64,000 bases of DNA, from NCBI GenBank assembly GCA_037968995.1, contig JBBKWP010000160.1, positions 57,418 through 121,417 of the forward strand. The letters are read 5' to 3'. The notes under the pieces were generated by a model. The model was given only the letters and a program-made list of their open reading frames with translations, made no database searches and was not told the origin of the DNA. Shown here piece by piece: positions 1 through 8,071 of the stretch; positions within the stretch are counted from its first letter, which is position 1, and each line of letters starts with the position of its first letter. The position numbers were made by a program, and so were the translations under genes. This DNA comes from JAEXNA01 sp037968995. GTDB lineage: Bacteria; Vulcanimicrobiota; Xenobia; Xenobiales; JADMJV01.

Positions 1-426
1 GGAAATATTGTCGACGAAGAGAACTTCGAAATGATTCTTCCTTGAACTGCCATTTTGGTCATGGTCATCGACGGACTCCATGCTGTGTTCATTAAAACCA
101 AGGACGTCAGGATTACTCTTGCAATTGTCTCCTAGGAGTTGCCTTGTGGTTTCAGCCACCAGATGAGACAGAGAAGTGTATTCGTTAATGCAGAAGGCGT
201 TCTCAAACTTTTGCAGTCGCTCTTTTCCTGGAAATGCGAAAAAGCACTCTACGCCCTTCAGGTCTGTTATCAACCTCTTAACATTCTGCTTGTGCGCTTC
301 TTCATTGCCTGAACCCTTATCACAACGGGTTAGTTCGGAGGTTTCAATCTTTAGCTTGTTCCAATAATCGACCCGAAGTTGTCCGATGTTGTAATACGGT
401 GCGCTATTTTTTTTACTTTTCATCAT
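1..426 (-). CDS. PLP-dependent Orn/Lys/Arg decarboxylase-like protein, N-terminal part (runs off the left edge)
   Basis: An open frame begins at an ATG ATG pair at 426/423 and stays open to base 1, giving 142 residues; the rest lies outside the window. It starts 3 bases after the stop of the glyoxalase-fold gene, so it is the last visible gene of that operon. The fragment reads as a soluble alpha/beta leader and ends in FEVLFVDNIS, which I associate from memory with the N-terminal wing domain of a family of large bacterial Orn/Lys/Arg decarboxylases; the PLP domain itself is not visible. The nitrilase-type neighbour fits an arginine or polyamine setting. Family assignment is tentative; the open frame and its place in the operon are secure. 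Confidence 0.45.
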   Translation of the reverse strand, partial: MMKSKKNSAPYYNIGQLRVDYWNKLKIETSELTRCDKGSGNEEAHKQNVKRLITDLKGVECFFAFPGKERLQKFENAFCINEYTSLSHLVAETTRQLLGDNCKSNPDVLGFNEHSMESVDDHDQNGSSRKNHFEVLFVDNIS

Positions 427-429
427 TTC

Positions 430-858
430 TTACTTCTTAGAATGCATTGCTAGTTTGTTTCCTTGGGAGTCAATAAAAATGGCAAAATAGCCCGCTTCCT
501 TGCTAATGTAGGTTTTAGGCATCACGATCCGTCCGCCGACCTCTTCTACTTTATTTAATACGTTGTTGAGGTCGTTGCCTCCATTGAGATAGATGAGAGG
601 ACCTTTATCGCAAGGGATCGACCCAGGACCAGCAATGACCGCTCCACCGATTCCTGATGTCATGGGAAAGAAAGCCATTGCATTCACATCGGTTATATTT
701 TGCGCCATTTCAATGTCGAAGATGTGGCTATAGAAACGCACAGCTTGTTGAAAATCGATCGCTGGAATCTCAAACCAAGTCACATAGCCGTCATCCGTCA
801 TCGGTCTTTCTTTCTTTTTGCTCTTCGGGATCTTCTTACTCATCGGGATTACACCCAT
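430..858 (-). CDS. VOC/glyoxalase-fold protein
   Basis: The 142-residue product has a short basic leader and then one vicinal-oxygen-chelate domain. It opens with a WFEIPAIDFQQAVRFYS segment near residues 28-44, has a central GGAVIAGPG strand-turn, and ends with a FAIFIDSQGNKLAMHS strand. This is the usual layout of the DUF-type glyoxalase/bleomycin-resistance-like family, where two domains or two subunits pair to form a metal site. The substrate cannot be read from sequence. The start ATG has AAAGGAG seven bases upstream. It lies 12 bases after the nitrilase-family gene and 3 bases before the decarboxylase-like gene, so all three are probably cotranscribed. Confidence 0.75.
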   Translation of the reverse strand: MGVIPMSKKIPKSKKKERPMTDDGYVTWFEIPAIDFQQAVRFYSHIFDIEMAQNITDVNAMAFFPMTSGIGGAVIAGPGSIPCDKGPLIYLNGGNDLNNVLNKVEEVGGRIVMPKTYISKEAGYFAIFIDSQGNKLAMHSKK

Positions 859-870
859 CTTTTTGCTCCT

Positions 871-1815
871 TTAAATCGCGCCGCCATCGCCCTTATAGTG
901 GATGGGTGAGCTTTGTTGCTCTAAGGTCTCTTCTTTGATTGTCAATTCTGTGATTCTATCAAGTCGAGAGGGCTTGATGAGTGGACCTAAGGAATCCAGA
1001 TACGGTGTGGGAATATCGGGCTGATAAATCCCAAATTGGCCGGCGTGCAGATGATCTCGAAAGCTCTTAAGAGGTTGTCCTAGCCGAAGAATGCCCAATT
1101 CACGACTCCTTCTAGCCCTTTCGATATTCAATTCAAGGGGAATGATTTCTTCGGTACTATCCGACTGGTGCAAAACGCGCCCATCTGGTCCACAGATGAT
1201 AGAGCGACCACAACCCCCGGTATCTAAACCATTGACGTCAAAGAAATAGCACTGATTGATGGAGGCCATTGCCCTAACTATAGATAGTTCGATTTCACGA
1301 TCGATAGTCCCTGATAGGGTAGGATGCATAATGACTTCAGCACCCATCGTGACTAAGGTACGAATGGTTTCAGGAAACCACATGTCATAACAGATGGACA
1401 CGCCGAATCTTGCTACATTAGGAACGTCGAACACACAGTAGTCTTGTCCGGGTGTTACCCCCGTTTCATAAGGATAAAAGGGGAAAATCTTCCGATAGCG
1501 GGTTACGATTTCTCCTTGGGGATTGATGACCGTAGCCGTGTTATATATTTTATCTTCACATTTTTCGAAGATTGAACCGGGAAGCAGCCATATCCCGTAT
1601 TTTTTAGCCAAGGCTTGCATCTCTGCTTCAAAATCATTGGGAATGGGCTGCGCTGTATGGGTCAAGGGTCCATAAGCACAAAGTTCACTGAACATAACCA
1701 TCTCTATCCAGGGATAGAGATTCATCGTTATATCAAGCTTTATCTTCATCATTTCCACGTTGGAAGCGATGGCAGACACCCTCATTTGTATTCCAGCAAT
1801 TGCGAATGGTTTCAT
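871..1815 (-). CDS. carbon-nitrogen hydrolase (nitrilase superfamily)
   Basis: The 314-residue protein carries the Glu-Lys-Cys triad of the nitrilase superfamily: Glu44 in MFSELCAYG, Lys110 in RYRKIFPF and Cys143 in SICYDMWFPE. These enzymes hydrolyse amides, carbamoyl amines or nitriles through a thioester on the cysteine. The domain fills most of the length, with about 50 extra C-terminal residues. Beside a decarboxylase-like gene, an N-carbamoylputrescine amidase-like role is attractive but is inference only; an aliphatic amidase is equally possible. The base composition of this gene is visibly more A+T-rich than the chromosome to the right of 2.4 kb. It is the first gene of the leftward operon. 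Confidence 0.8.
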   Translation of the reverse strand: MKPFAIAGIQMRVSAIASNVEMMKIKLDITMNLYPWIEMVMFSELCAYGPLTHTAQPIPNDFEAEMQALAKKYGIWLLPGSIFEKCEDKIYNTATVINPQGEIVTRYRKIFPFYPYETGVTPGQDYCVFDVPNVARFGVSICYDMWFPETIRTLVTMGAEVIMHPTLSGTIDREIELSIVRAMASINQCYFFDVNGLDTGGCGRSIICGPDGRVLHQSDSTEEIIPLELNIERARRSRELGILRLGQPLKSFRDHLHAGQFGIYQPDIPTPYLDSLGPLIKPSRLDRITELTIKEETLEQQSSPIHYKGDGGAI

Positions 1816-2459
1816 AGTCTTTTTGTAGCCTCTTTAATTTGGTTTCTCTTAAGATTGTTATGCCCTTAGCCAAGGATCACGGGGCTCATAAGGGGTGAGA
1901 GATTCGTGACACAGAAAATGTCGTGAGCCGTTCCTTTGACGACCAAGCCAATGTATAGCTCACCTTTTCGGCAGTGCACCTGTGAAAGCGGCGCCGTTGA
2001 ACGGGCAGCCTGAGTCTGGATGAAGCGCTCGGGTTGACCGTGACTGTCCGGCCCCCTCCTCGAGGCGACAGTACAGACGGCGTAATCTAAATGCCCCGTC
2101 AGACTTAATGCCGCGAAATTGGGTGGTCGACGGTTCCCGAGATAGGATTGGTCGATGGACGGCTGCAACATACAGAAAGCCGCCGCGTCCCCAAAGGTAG
2201 GCTGTCGGTGCCCGCTTAATCCCGCCGTACAACAGCTAGACCTCGGAGCGAATAGAGATAGACCCGGTGCTCAGGATGTATGCAACTGAGGGCGGGTTCG
2301 GATAGATGGTTTAACCTATGGTTCGTCGCTTCAGTCGTCGAACCCTCCTGGATTCGCCCCCTCGCTGTCCTGTGGCTACCTGATGAAGAATTCTCATTCG
2401 AAGATCTGACGTCGTACTTGACTATGCCGGGCAGCGTGAGTTCCGCTATACTGTGATGA
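1816..2459. other. intergenic stretch without a supported gene
   Basis: No frame in these 640 bases has convincing protein character; the frames of about 90-150 codons on the minus strand are rich in Arg, Ser and Pro and look like noise. The sequence changes from A+T-rich to G+C-rich here. A foldable block lies at 2288-2363, where an outer GAGGGCG / CGCCCCCTC pairing encloses a GGTTCG / CGAACC stem. It resembles no RNA family well enough to name. Confidence 0.4.
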
Positions 2460-3068
2460 GTGGCGCTCCTAGAACTTTTAACAACCGTTGGCCGCTTTAT
2501 CGAATATCGTCTGACTGGACAGGCTGACTTTCGTGTGAGCGTTCCGTTTGGCGATGCCAGAACCGTTGAGACCGACCTCGAGGGTCGACTGCAGCTCGAT
2601 CGCGTTCGCGGTGACCTCTTCCGAGACTTTGGTCTGACGACGCGCTGGCCCGTACTGCTGGAAGTCAAGGCGCCTCCCCCACTCGGGTGGAAAGCGGGAT
2701 TCTATCACAGCGAAGGAAACCTCGGCCGCTACGAAACGAAGACTCTAGGCTCCTCCCGCGGGCACCACGTGACCATCCGGCCCGGGCTTCAGACGCCCAT
2801 CTTTCGAGCGATCTTAGGCCACGAACTGGTCCACGCCGTTCAGACGGAACACAACATTCTGATAGGGAATCAGGCCTTGCGCGAAGGCATGGCGCGGTGG
2901 GTCGAATATCACTTCCTGAGAGACAAGCAACCCGCCGAGGCCGAACGCTTACGAAAACTGCGTCACTATACGTTTGGTAAAGCCATCGAAACAATTCTCG
3001 AGTACGAGGAGAGTCACGGCCGCCAGGCTACCCTCGGATGGCTCAAAACCTACGATCTCGCCTCCTAA
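2460..3068 (+). CDS. DA1-like zinc metallopeptidase domain protein
   Basis: The 202-residue product contains HELVHAVQ at 121-128 (His121, Glu122, His125), with a second acidic motif REGMARW at 141-147 that could give the third ligand, Glu142. A strand just before the HExxH helix (HHVTIRPGLQTPIFRAILG) matches the order seen in bacterial DA1-like / SprT-type gluzincins. There is no signal peptide, so it should be cytoplasmic. GTG at 2460 directly follows two in-frame TGA codons and lacks a good ribosome site, so the N-terminus may be truncated or the real start may lie later. It stands alone on the plus strand, convergent with the division cluster. Confidence 0.65.
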   Translation: MALLELLTTVGRFIEYRLTGQADFRVSVPFGDARTVETDLEGRLQLDRVRGDLFRDFGLTTRWPVLLEVKAPPPLGWKAGFYHSEGNLGRYETKTLGSSRGHHVTIRPGLQTPIFRAILGHELVHAVQTEHNILIGNQALREGMARWVEYHFLRDKQPAEAERLRKLRHYTFGKAIETILEYEESHGRQATLGWLKTYDLAS

Positions 3069-3123
3069 AGCGTTGGCCGCGATCGTTCACGCAACCGTCA
3101 GGCCACTGATCCATATATCTCTA

Positions 3124-3480
3124 CTAGGACGAGATGGTCGACGATTGGCGGGCTGGTTTACCCAAGATGTGGCGACGGATGTGTCCGAGATTGGAGAAAA
3201 TCCTAATCCCAAACGTCACGACCGCGGCAAGATACAGGTCGGCCCCTAAGACCACCCCGATCCAAGTCACCAAGACCGCGAGTAGTGCGTTGACGACAAA
3301 ACCGCTGGTAAATACGGGAGTATCGAACCGTTCTTCCAGCCCGGCACGCGTCCCCCCCAAAACGGAATCCAGACCTGCCAGAATGGCTACGGAGACGTAT
3401 CGAGAAAGAGCCACGGGGAATTGATAGGGCAGCCACATGCCTGCAATGACTCCAAGGAGAAGCCCAACCAGTACCCACAT
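3124..3480 (-). CDS. sbp: small basic protein, DUF1290 family (Sbp)
   Basis: The 118-residue integral membrane protein has three hydrophobic segments (about 1-22, 26-45 and 60-88) and a short basic tail. The opening VGLLLGVIAGMWLPYQFP, the central LAGLDSVLGGTRAGLEE and the GADLYLAAVVTFGIRIFSN segment are characteristic of the DUF1290 small basic protein that sits next to DUF881 genes and ftsQ/ftsZ in many Gram-positive lineages. Its function is unknown. The start ATG abuts the DUF881 stop with no gap, so the two are translationally linked. It is the last gene of the division cluster here. Confidence 0.88.
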   Translation of the reverse strand: MWVLVGLLLGVIAGMWLPYQFPVALSRYVSVAILAGLDSVLGGTRAGLEERFDTPVFTSGFVVNALLAVLVTWIGVVLGADLYLAAVVTFGIRIFSNLGHIRRHILGKPARQSSTISS

Positions 3481-4323
3481 CTAAAGTTGCTCTCCCATTA
3501 CCGAAATCTCTTTCGTGCGGCCTTCGGATCCCGTTGCCTCAGGCTCCGACGGGACCGCATACCGATAGATCAAACTCCCTTGGTAGGCCGGAACTTGAAC
3601 CTCTCGCATCCGAGAGATCACCACTTCTCCACCATTGTTTGTCAGCCGACTCATGGAATCGAGAAAGCCTCCCGGCATCTTCAACCCGCCCTCAATACTC
3701 GCGACATCACCAATCGCTTTCACGATATAGGGTGAAGCGACTTGTTTGGTATTGATCAGCACGGCCGGTCCGACGCAGCGAATCGAACTTCTTCCCACGA
3801 TCCGTTGGTCGTTGACAGAAACGGCTTCAGCGCCACTCGCCCAGAGTTCATTGACCAAGACGGAAAGGTCGATGTCGTGGATGAGGAAATCGTAGGGAAC
3901 CTGCTCAGGTCCGACATCGCGTACGGAATCCGAGAGTCGAATAACAACGCCTGGCCCCTTGAGAGCATTGAGCCCGGCCTGAAGCTGAGCTGCTTCCAAC
4001 TGAGATTTGAGGTCGGTGTGCACGGACTCCCCCAGTCCCATGGTGGACTGAAGGTCCGTCATTTTAGCTCGAAGCTCCGTGACTTCAGTGGACAGGCGGT
4101 TTCGTTCCGTCTCAACGATCTTGTTCTGGGCAATCAAGTCCATGCGGGTATTCGAGTTTTGCGTAGGGGCTCCACTGGTGGAGCGAAACTGAAGAGAGAC
4201 GGCGATCCCTAGAACTAAGCTTGCAATAGCTACCGGAAACTGCCAATTGTGCAGAGGGGACTCTGCTCTTTCGTCAGCCAACTCCTCATAGTAACGTTCC
4301 GAGGTCGGCTTCAATTCTCTCAC
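3481..4323 (-). CDS. DUF881 family membrane-anchored protein (YlxW/YlxX type)
   Basis: The 280-residue protein has a cytoplasmic stretch of about 26 residues, one membrane segment (about 27-46) and a Glu/Arg-rich coiled coil (about 60-115). The extracytoplasmic DUF881 domain follows, with GPGVVIRLSD near 124 and LVNELWASGAEAVSVNDQR near 157. DUF881 proteins are found beside ftsQ in monoderm bacteria; their function is not settled but the position suggests envelope or division work. It is immediately followed by the small basic protein gene and preceded by ftsQ with a gap of 100 bases. Only one DUF881 copy is present, whereas two flank sbp in many genomes. Confidence 0.88.
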   Translation of the reverse strand: MRELKPTSERYYEELADERAESPLHNWQFPVAIASLVLGIAVSLQFRSTSGAPTQNSNTRMDLIAQNKIVETERNRLSTEVTELRAKMTDLQSTMGLGESVHTDLKSQLEAAQLQAGLNALKGPGVVIRLSDSVRDVGPEQVPYDFLIHDIDLSVLVNELWASGAEAVSVNDQRIVGRSSIRCVGPAVLINTKQVASPYIVKAIGDVASIEGGLKMPGGFLDSMSRLTNNGGEVVISRMREVQVPAYQGSLIYRYAVPSEPEATGSEGRTKEISVMGEQL

Positions 4324-4423
4324 CCTTCGATCTGAGACTTTTCAGGCGAACCTGACGGAAAAAGTGTAGCACACCACCTTCTACCCGACAAGCCGACCTT
4401 AAGTTCCCGAAACCCCGAAAATC

Positions 4424-5347
4424 CTAAAGATTTTCCACGACCGGGACGGTGGGAGGAGCCTGAAACTTCTTGCGAACGACCGGTGTCGAGTAACGCAGGT
4501 CGATCGACGCGAAGTCCGCAGACTCGGCTTTGAGCGAAGCGATCAGCTCCTCGAGCAGGACCAACTTATAGCTGAGCTTCTCAGGCCTTCCTAAGCGCAC
4601 CCAGAAGCCGTCCTTTCCGTATCGAATTCGGAGCGCTACGTCGCCGCGTTTACTGAATTTGATGCGATCGAGTCGCTTGGCCAGCGTCGGTGTCAGGTGG
4701 GAATGGAGATAGGTTGCCACTTCCAGCTCATCGTTGGTAAGTTGTCCTCCCAGTTTGAGGGGACGGTCGACGATCATTTTCACAAACCCGGCGGGAGGCT
4801 TCCCCTCACCCAAGATGACCCCATCTTTATCGACTAAAAATGCGTGCTGCGACCTGCCGATACTCGCAACGGAGAACGCCGGCTTGCGCTCTCGCACTGT
4901 AACGGAAACTCGGCTCGGAAAAAGAACTTGAACATTTGCCGATTCGAGTTGATGAAGCTCTAGCACTTCTCTTGCGAGGTCGGTTGGACTCAGGGTCCAG
5001 TAGCGGGCTTCGTCGCCCAAGCCCATGGCCTGCAAAATCGTCTTCTTGTCCGTCTTGGCGTGACCCTCGACGGTGATGTCGCGGACCACAAAAAGCGAAG
5101 ACTGGAGGAAGAAAAACTGGCTGACAGCAAAAAGAAAGACCAGAAAAAGTTGGCGATGGCGAGTCACCTTCACTTCGCGAGTGCGAGTGACGGGCGCCTT
5201 TCTCCCTTTTTTGCGACTTCGGCGGTAGGTTAAGGTACCGCACCCTCGCCTCAGATGACGGCGGGAATCAGCTATTTGAGCGATTTTTCTTGCGTACAAC
5301 AGACATCTCTTTGCTTGTTTTGAAATTATTTCAACAAATTTCCGCAT
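4424..5347 (-). CDS. ftsQ: cell division protein FtsQ
   Basis: The product of 307 residues has a long basic cytoplasmic leader, one membrane segment near residues 87-107 (FLVFLFAVSQFFFLQ) and a POTRA domain beginning FVVRDITVEGHAKTDKKTI. The FtsQ beta domain follows with LVDKDGVILGEG and a typical C-terminal SIDLRYS segment. FtsQ links FtsB/FtsL to the divisome. I chose ATG 5347 because the longer frame from TTG 5395 would begin inside the terminator hairpin at 5385-5401; ATG 5347 is preceded by GAAGGGGA. It follows murC directly, without murB or ddl, and precedes DUF881. Confidence 0.88.
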   Translation of the reverse strand: MRKFVEIISKQAKRCLLYARKIAQIADSRRHLRRGCGTLTYRRSRKKGRKAPVTRTREVKVTRHRQLFLVFLFAVSQFFFLQSSLFVVRDITVEGHAKTDKKTILQAMGLGDEARYWTLSPTDLAREVLELHQLESANVQVLFPSRVSVTVRERKPAFSVASIGRSQHAFLVDKDGVILGEGKPPAGFVKMIVDRPLKLGGQLTNDELEVATYLHSHLTPTLAKRLDRIKFSKRGDVALRIRYGKDGFWVRLGRPEKLSYKLVLLEELIASLKAESADFASIDLRYSTPVVRKKFQAPPTVPVVENL

Positions 5348-5375
5348 TCCCCTTCGTCGATGCGGTTCACTTTCC

Positions 5376-5401
5376 AAAAAAAAAGCTGCCCTCAAGGCAG
5401 C
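5376..5401 (-). terminator. intrinsic terminator after murC
   Basis: Read on the minus strand, the arms GCTGCC and GGCAGC (5396-5401 and 5385-5390) enclose a 5-base loop and are followed by nine T residues (5384-5376). It lies 26 bases past the murC stop and 29 bases before the ftsQ start, so ftsQ must be read through or have its own promoter. Confidence 0.85.
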
Positions 5402-5427
5402 CTTCTTTGAAGATCCGTGACGACAGC

Positions 5428-6867
5428 TCAGATCGCAGCGCGACAGGGCACGGGCTCACCGCTGCCTTGAGACAAAAAATGGCTGCCCCACCTGCCTACA
5501 TCTCCAGCGCCCAAGGTGACCACCAAGTCTCCCGACCGTACCACCATTGACAATCGACGCAGAACATCAACCTCTTTGGGGGTATGATGTATCTCGAGCT
5601 GAGGGTTCACGGACGAGATGCCCTCAATCAGACTCTCGATTCGTAATCCCAAAATGGGAGATTCACCCGCCGAATAGATATCCGTTACGAGAAGAACGTC
5701 AGACTCTTCAAAAGCATGACAAAAATCTTCAAAGAGAAACTTCGTTCGGGTGTATCTATGTGGCTGAAAGACCGCGATCACTCGCCCCTTGGTCTTTGCC
5801 ACAGCGGTCTTCGCCGCATGGAGAGCCGCCGCGACTTTCTGAGGATTGTGAGCGTAGTCATCTACCACGGTCACACCCTGAGCTTCGCCTAGAATCTGAA
5901 ACCGTCTCCGCACCCCTTCATAGGCGGCGAGTGCGGCTAAGATCGTCGCCGTGGGGAGTCCCAGTTCTAGCCCGACCGCGACGGCGGCCAGCGCGTTAAC
6001 CACGTTATGCCGACCAGGAACGCCCAGCTGCATGATACCGAGGACCTTTCCTTGGTAGACCACTTCGCCGCGACATCGGAGACCGTCGAGTTGAAGGTCA
6101 CGGACGGTCAAGTCGGCATCTTTGTGAAATCCGTAGGTCAGCTTAGGAAGATCGACTTTCTCGCCCAGGGCACGCACGCGAGCGTGGTCCCAGCAAAGGA
6201 TGAGTCGACCGTCCTTTGGAACTCGTCTGGCGAAAACCTCGAACATCTCCTCAACGCGGAGCATAGTCTGTTCTGAATCGAAGTTCAGGTCCCGAAACGG
6301 TGCGGCCGTCGGATTCACGTCTGCATCCATGTTCGTCACGATGGCTATTTTCGGTTCTAGATGTACAAACGAAGCGTCCGATTCGTCGGCCTCCGCGACC
6401 AAGTGAAACCCGCCGCCCAATTTTGCGTTGGAACCGATGTCGTTGACTTCCCCACCGATGATAACCGTGGGCCTTAATTCCGCTTGGTCTAGAACCTTGG
6501 CGACCATAGACGTAGTGGTTGTTTTTCCGTGACTTCCGGCGACCGCGATGCCAAACTTTTGTCGCATAAGAAATGCCAGCATCTGAGAGCGCTCGATGAT
6601 TTTCAGCTTTCGGACTCTAGCCTCTACCAGTTCGGGATTGTCATCAGGGATGGCCGACGAAAGGACAACGATGTCGGCATGAACGACGTTCTCGGCCCGA
6701 TGGCCGACATAAATGCGCGCCCCCATCTCCTCGAGACCTCCCGTTATTGATGACGACTTGAGATCGGATCCGGAGACTTTCCAGCCCATCTCCAATAGAA
6801 CACGGGCGATGCCGCTCATTCCTATTCCACCGATACCGATAAAATGCACGTGTTGGCCTTGCCGCAT
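5428..6867 (-). CDS. murC: UDP-N-acetylmuramate-L-alanine ligase
   Basis: The 479-residue Mur ligase joins L-alanine to UDP-MurNAc in the cytoplasm, using ATP. It shows the N-terminal FIGIGGIGMSGIA nucleotide-sugar loop (9-21), the ATP loop AGSHGKTTTT (110-119), the central domain motif EADESDASF, and the C-terminal VVDDYAHNP and FQPHRYTRTKF motifs specific to MurC. Length is normal. It starts 12 bases after murG ends and is followed by a strong intrinsic terminator, so it is the last gene of the murE-murC unit. Confidence 0.97.
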   Translation of the reverse strand: MRQGQHVHFIGIGGIGMSGIARVLLEMGWKVSGSDLKSSSITGGLEEMGARIYVGHRAENVVHADIVVLSSAIPDDNPELVEARVRKLKIIERSQMLAFLMRQKFGIAVAGSHGKTTTTSMVAKVLDQAELRPTVIIGGEVNDIGSNAKLGGGFHLVAEADESDASFVHLEPKIAIVTNMDADVNPTAAPFRDLNFDSEQTMLRVEEMFEVFARRVPKDGRLILCWDHARVRALGEKVDLPKLTYGFHKDADLTVRDLQLDGLRCRGEVVYQGKVLGIMQLGVPGRHNVVNALAAVAVGLELGLPTATILAALAAYEGVRRRFQILGEAQGVTVVDDYAHNPQKVAAALHAAKTAVAKTKGRVIAVFQPHRYTRTKFLFEDFCHAFEESDVLLVTDIYSAGESPILGLRIESLIEGISSVNPQLEIHHTPKEVDVLRRLSMVVRSGDLVVTLGAGDVGRWGSHFLSQGSGEPVPCRAAI

Positions 6868-6879
6868 CGTGCCCTCCTC

Positions 6880-7965
6880 TTATTTCATCACTTCGCAACA
6901 GACGTCAAAAACGTTTCGCGCTGCTTCAGGTTGAGATGTCTGCTTACAAAGGACAGACATCTCCTCAAGCAGGTCCTTGTTTCCCAACAAAGCTTCCACC
7001 TGAACCTTAAGTTTTTCCCCAACTTCTTCGTCGGCGATCTGTCGAGCGCCGCCGTTCTCTACAACGACCCGAGCATTCTCTTTTTGATGCCCCCCCGCGT
7101 ACGGGTACGGGACAAAAATGGCCGGAACACCGAGGCTTGTCAACTCCGCGATGGTCGTCGCACCGGCTCTTGATACCACAAGATCGGCGGCTGAGTAAAG
7201 TATTTCCATGTCTTGACGAAAGCCGTAAGCCCGATAAGTCAACTTCTCGTTACCGTCGAAAAGGCTCTCGGTGCGGGCCACGACACGGGCCAAATGATTT
7301 CGTCCCGTGAGATGAAGAATATTCCATTCCTTATCCCTCCAAGCGGGAAGGGCCTGCAAAAGGGCGGAATTGATCGAGGCCGCACCTTGACTGGCTCCGG
7401 CCACCAGAAGGGTTGGTTTTCTGGGATCGAGTCCCAAATGGAGGCATGCTTGTTCCTTTTCCACGGTGGCGATCGATTGCCGAAGCGGATTTCCTGTCCA
7501 CACGGTTTTGCGACCGGGAAAGTAAGAGGCCGTTTCCTCAAAAGACAAACAGACAGCCTGTGAAAAACGGCTCATCAGTTGGGTGGCTCGACCTGGGATG
7601 GCATTCTGCTCGAGTAGAACGACCGGTACTCCCAGCAATCGAGCCGCGACCACCGCAGGCACACTGACAAAGCCACCCGTTCCGACCACGAGGTCGGCTT
7701 TCCAGCGGCGCAGATGGACCAATGCCTTCAAAGAACCAAGCCCCAAGGCCAACAAAGCCACTCCCTTGCGCCAAGGACCGCCGACCAAGCCCATGGAGGG
7801 TACCGCTAAAAAAGAGAGTCCTTGCTTAGGAACCACTTCTGCTTCCAGTCCACGCGAGGAACCCACGTAGAGCAATTCGTGCTCGTGGGCACGAAACTGT
7901 TCGGCTACAGCAAGACCTGGATAGAGATGTCCACCCGTCCCGCCACCCGTGATGGCCACTTTCAT
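6880..7965 (-). CDS. murG: undecaprenyldiphospho-muramoylpentapeptide beta-N-acetylglucosaminyltransferase
   Basis: MurG transfers GlcNAc to lipid I at the inner face of the membrane to make lipid II. The 361-residue product has the GGGTGGHLYPGLAVAE loop near residues 7-22, the HEQN-equivalent LLEQNAIPGRA and the C-terminal donor site DLVVSRAGATTIAEL followed by VPYPYAGGHQKENA. ATG 7965 was chosen over TTG 7986 because family members begin just before the glycine-rich loop. It lies between ftsW and murC; the ftsW-murG gap is 106 bases. Confidence 0.96.
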   Translation of the reverse strand: MKVAITGGGTGGHLYPGLAVAEQFRAHEHELLYVGSSRGLEAEVVPKQGLSFLAVPSMGLVGGPWRKGVALLALGLGSLKALVHLRRWKADLVVGTGGFVSVPAVVAARLLGVPVVLLEQNAIPGRATQLMSRFSQAVCLSFEETASYFPGRKTVWTGNPLRQSIATVEKEQACLHLGLDPRKPTLLVAGASQGAASINSALLQALPAWRDKEWNILHLTGRNHLARVVARTESLFDGNEKLTYRAYGFRQDMEILYSAADLVVSRAGATTIAELTSLGVPAIFVPYPYAGGHQKENARVVVENGGARQIADEEVGEKLKVQVEALLGNKDLLEEMSVLCKQTSQPEAARNVFDVCCEVMK

Positions 7966-8071
7966 ATGTCGTTTGAACTTGCTCAAAGATAGAAACCCAA
8001 CGCCTTGAAAATTCTTCTAACCACAGGACACCCCCTGCGCATCCAGAGGAAAGACAACGCCAAAGTTTTCC

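Noticed and set aside
2288..2363. Possible tmRNA 5' end on the minus strand (GGGGGCGA followed by GGTTCGACGAC)
   Set aside because: Resembles the tmRNA opening only loosely; no matching acceptor-stem 3' half or tag frame was found 300-400 bases downstream.
2216..2668. 150-codon minus-strand frame over the geneless stretch and the peptidase gene
   Set aside because: Composition is Arg/Ser/Thr-rich noise, it overlaps the recognised peptidase on the other strand and has no ribosome site.
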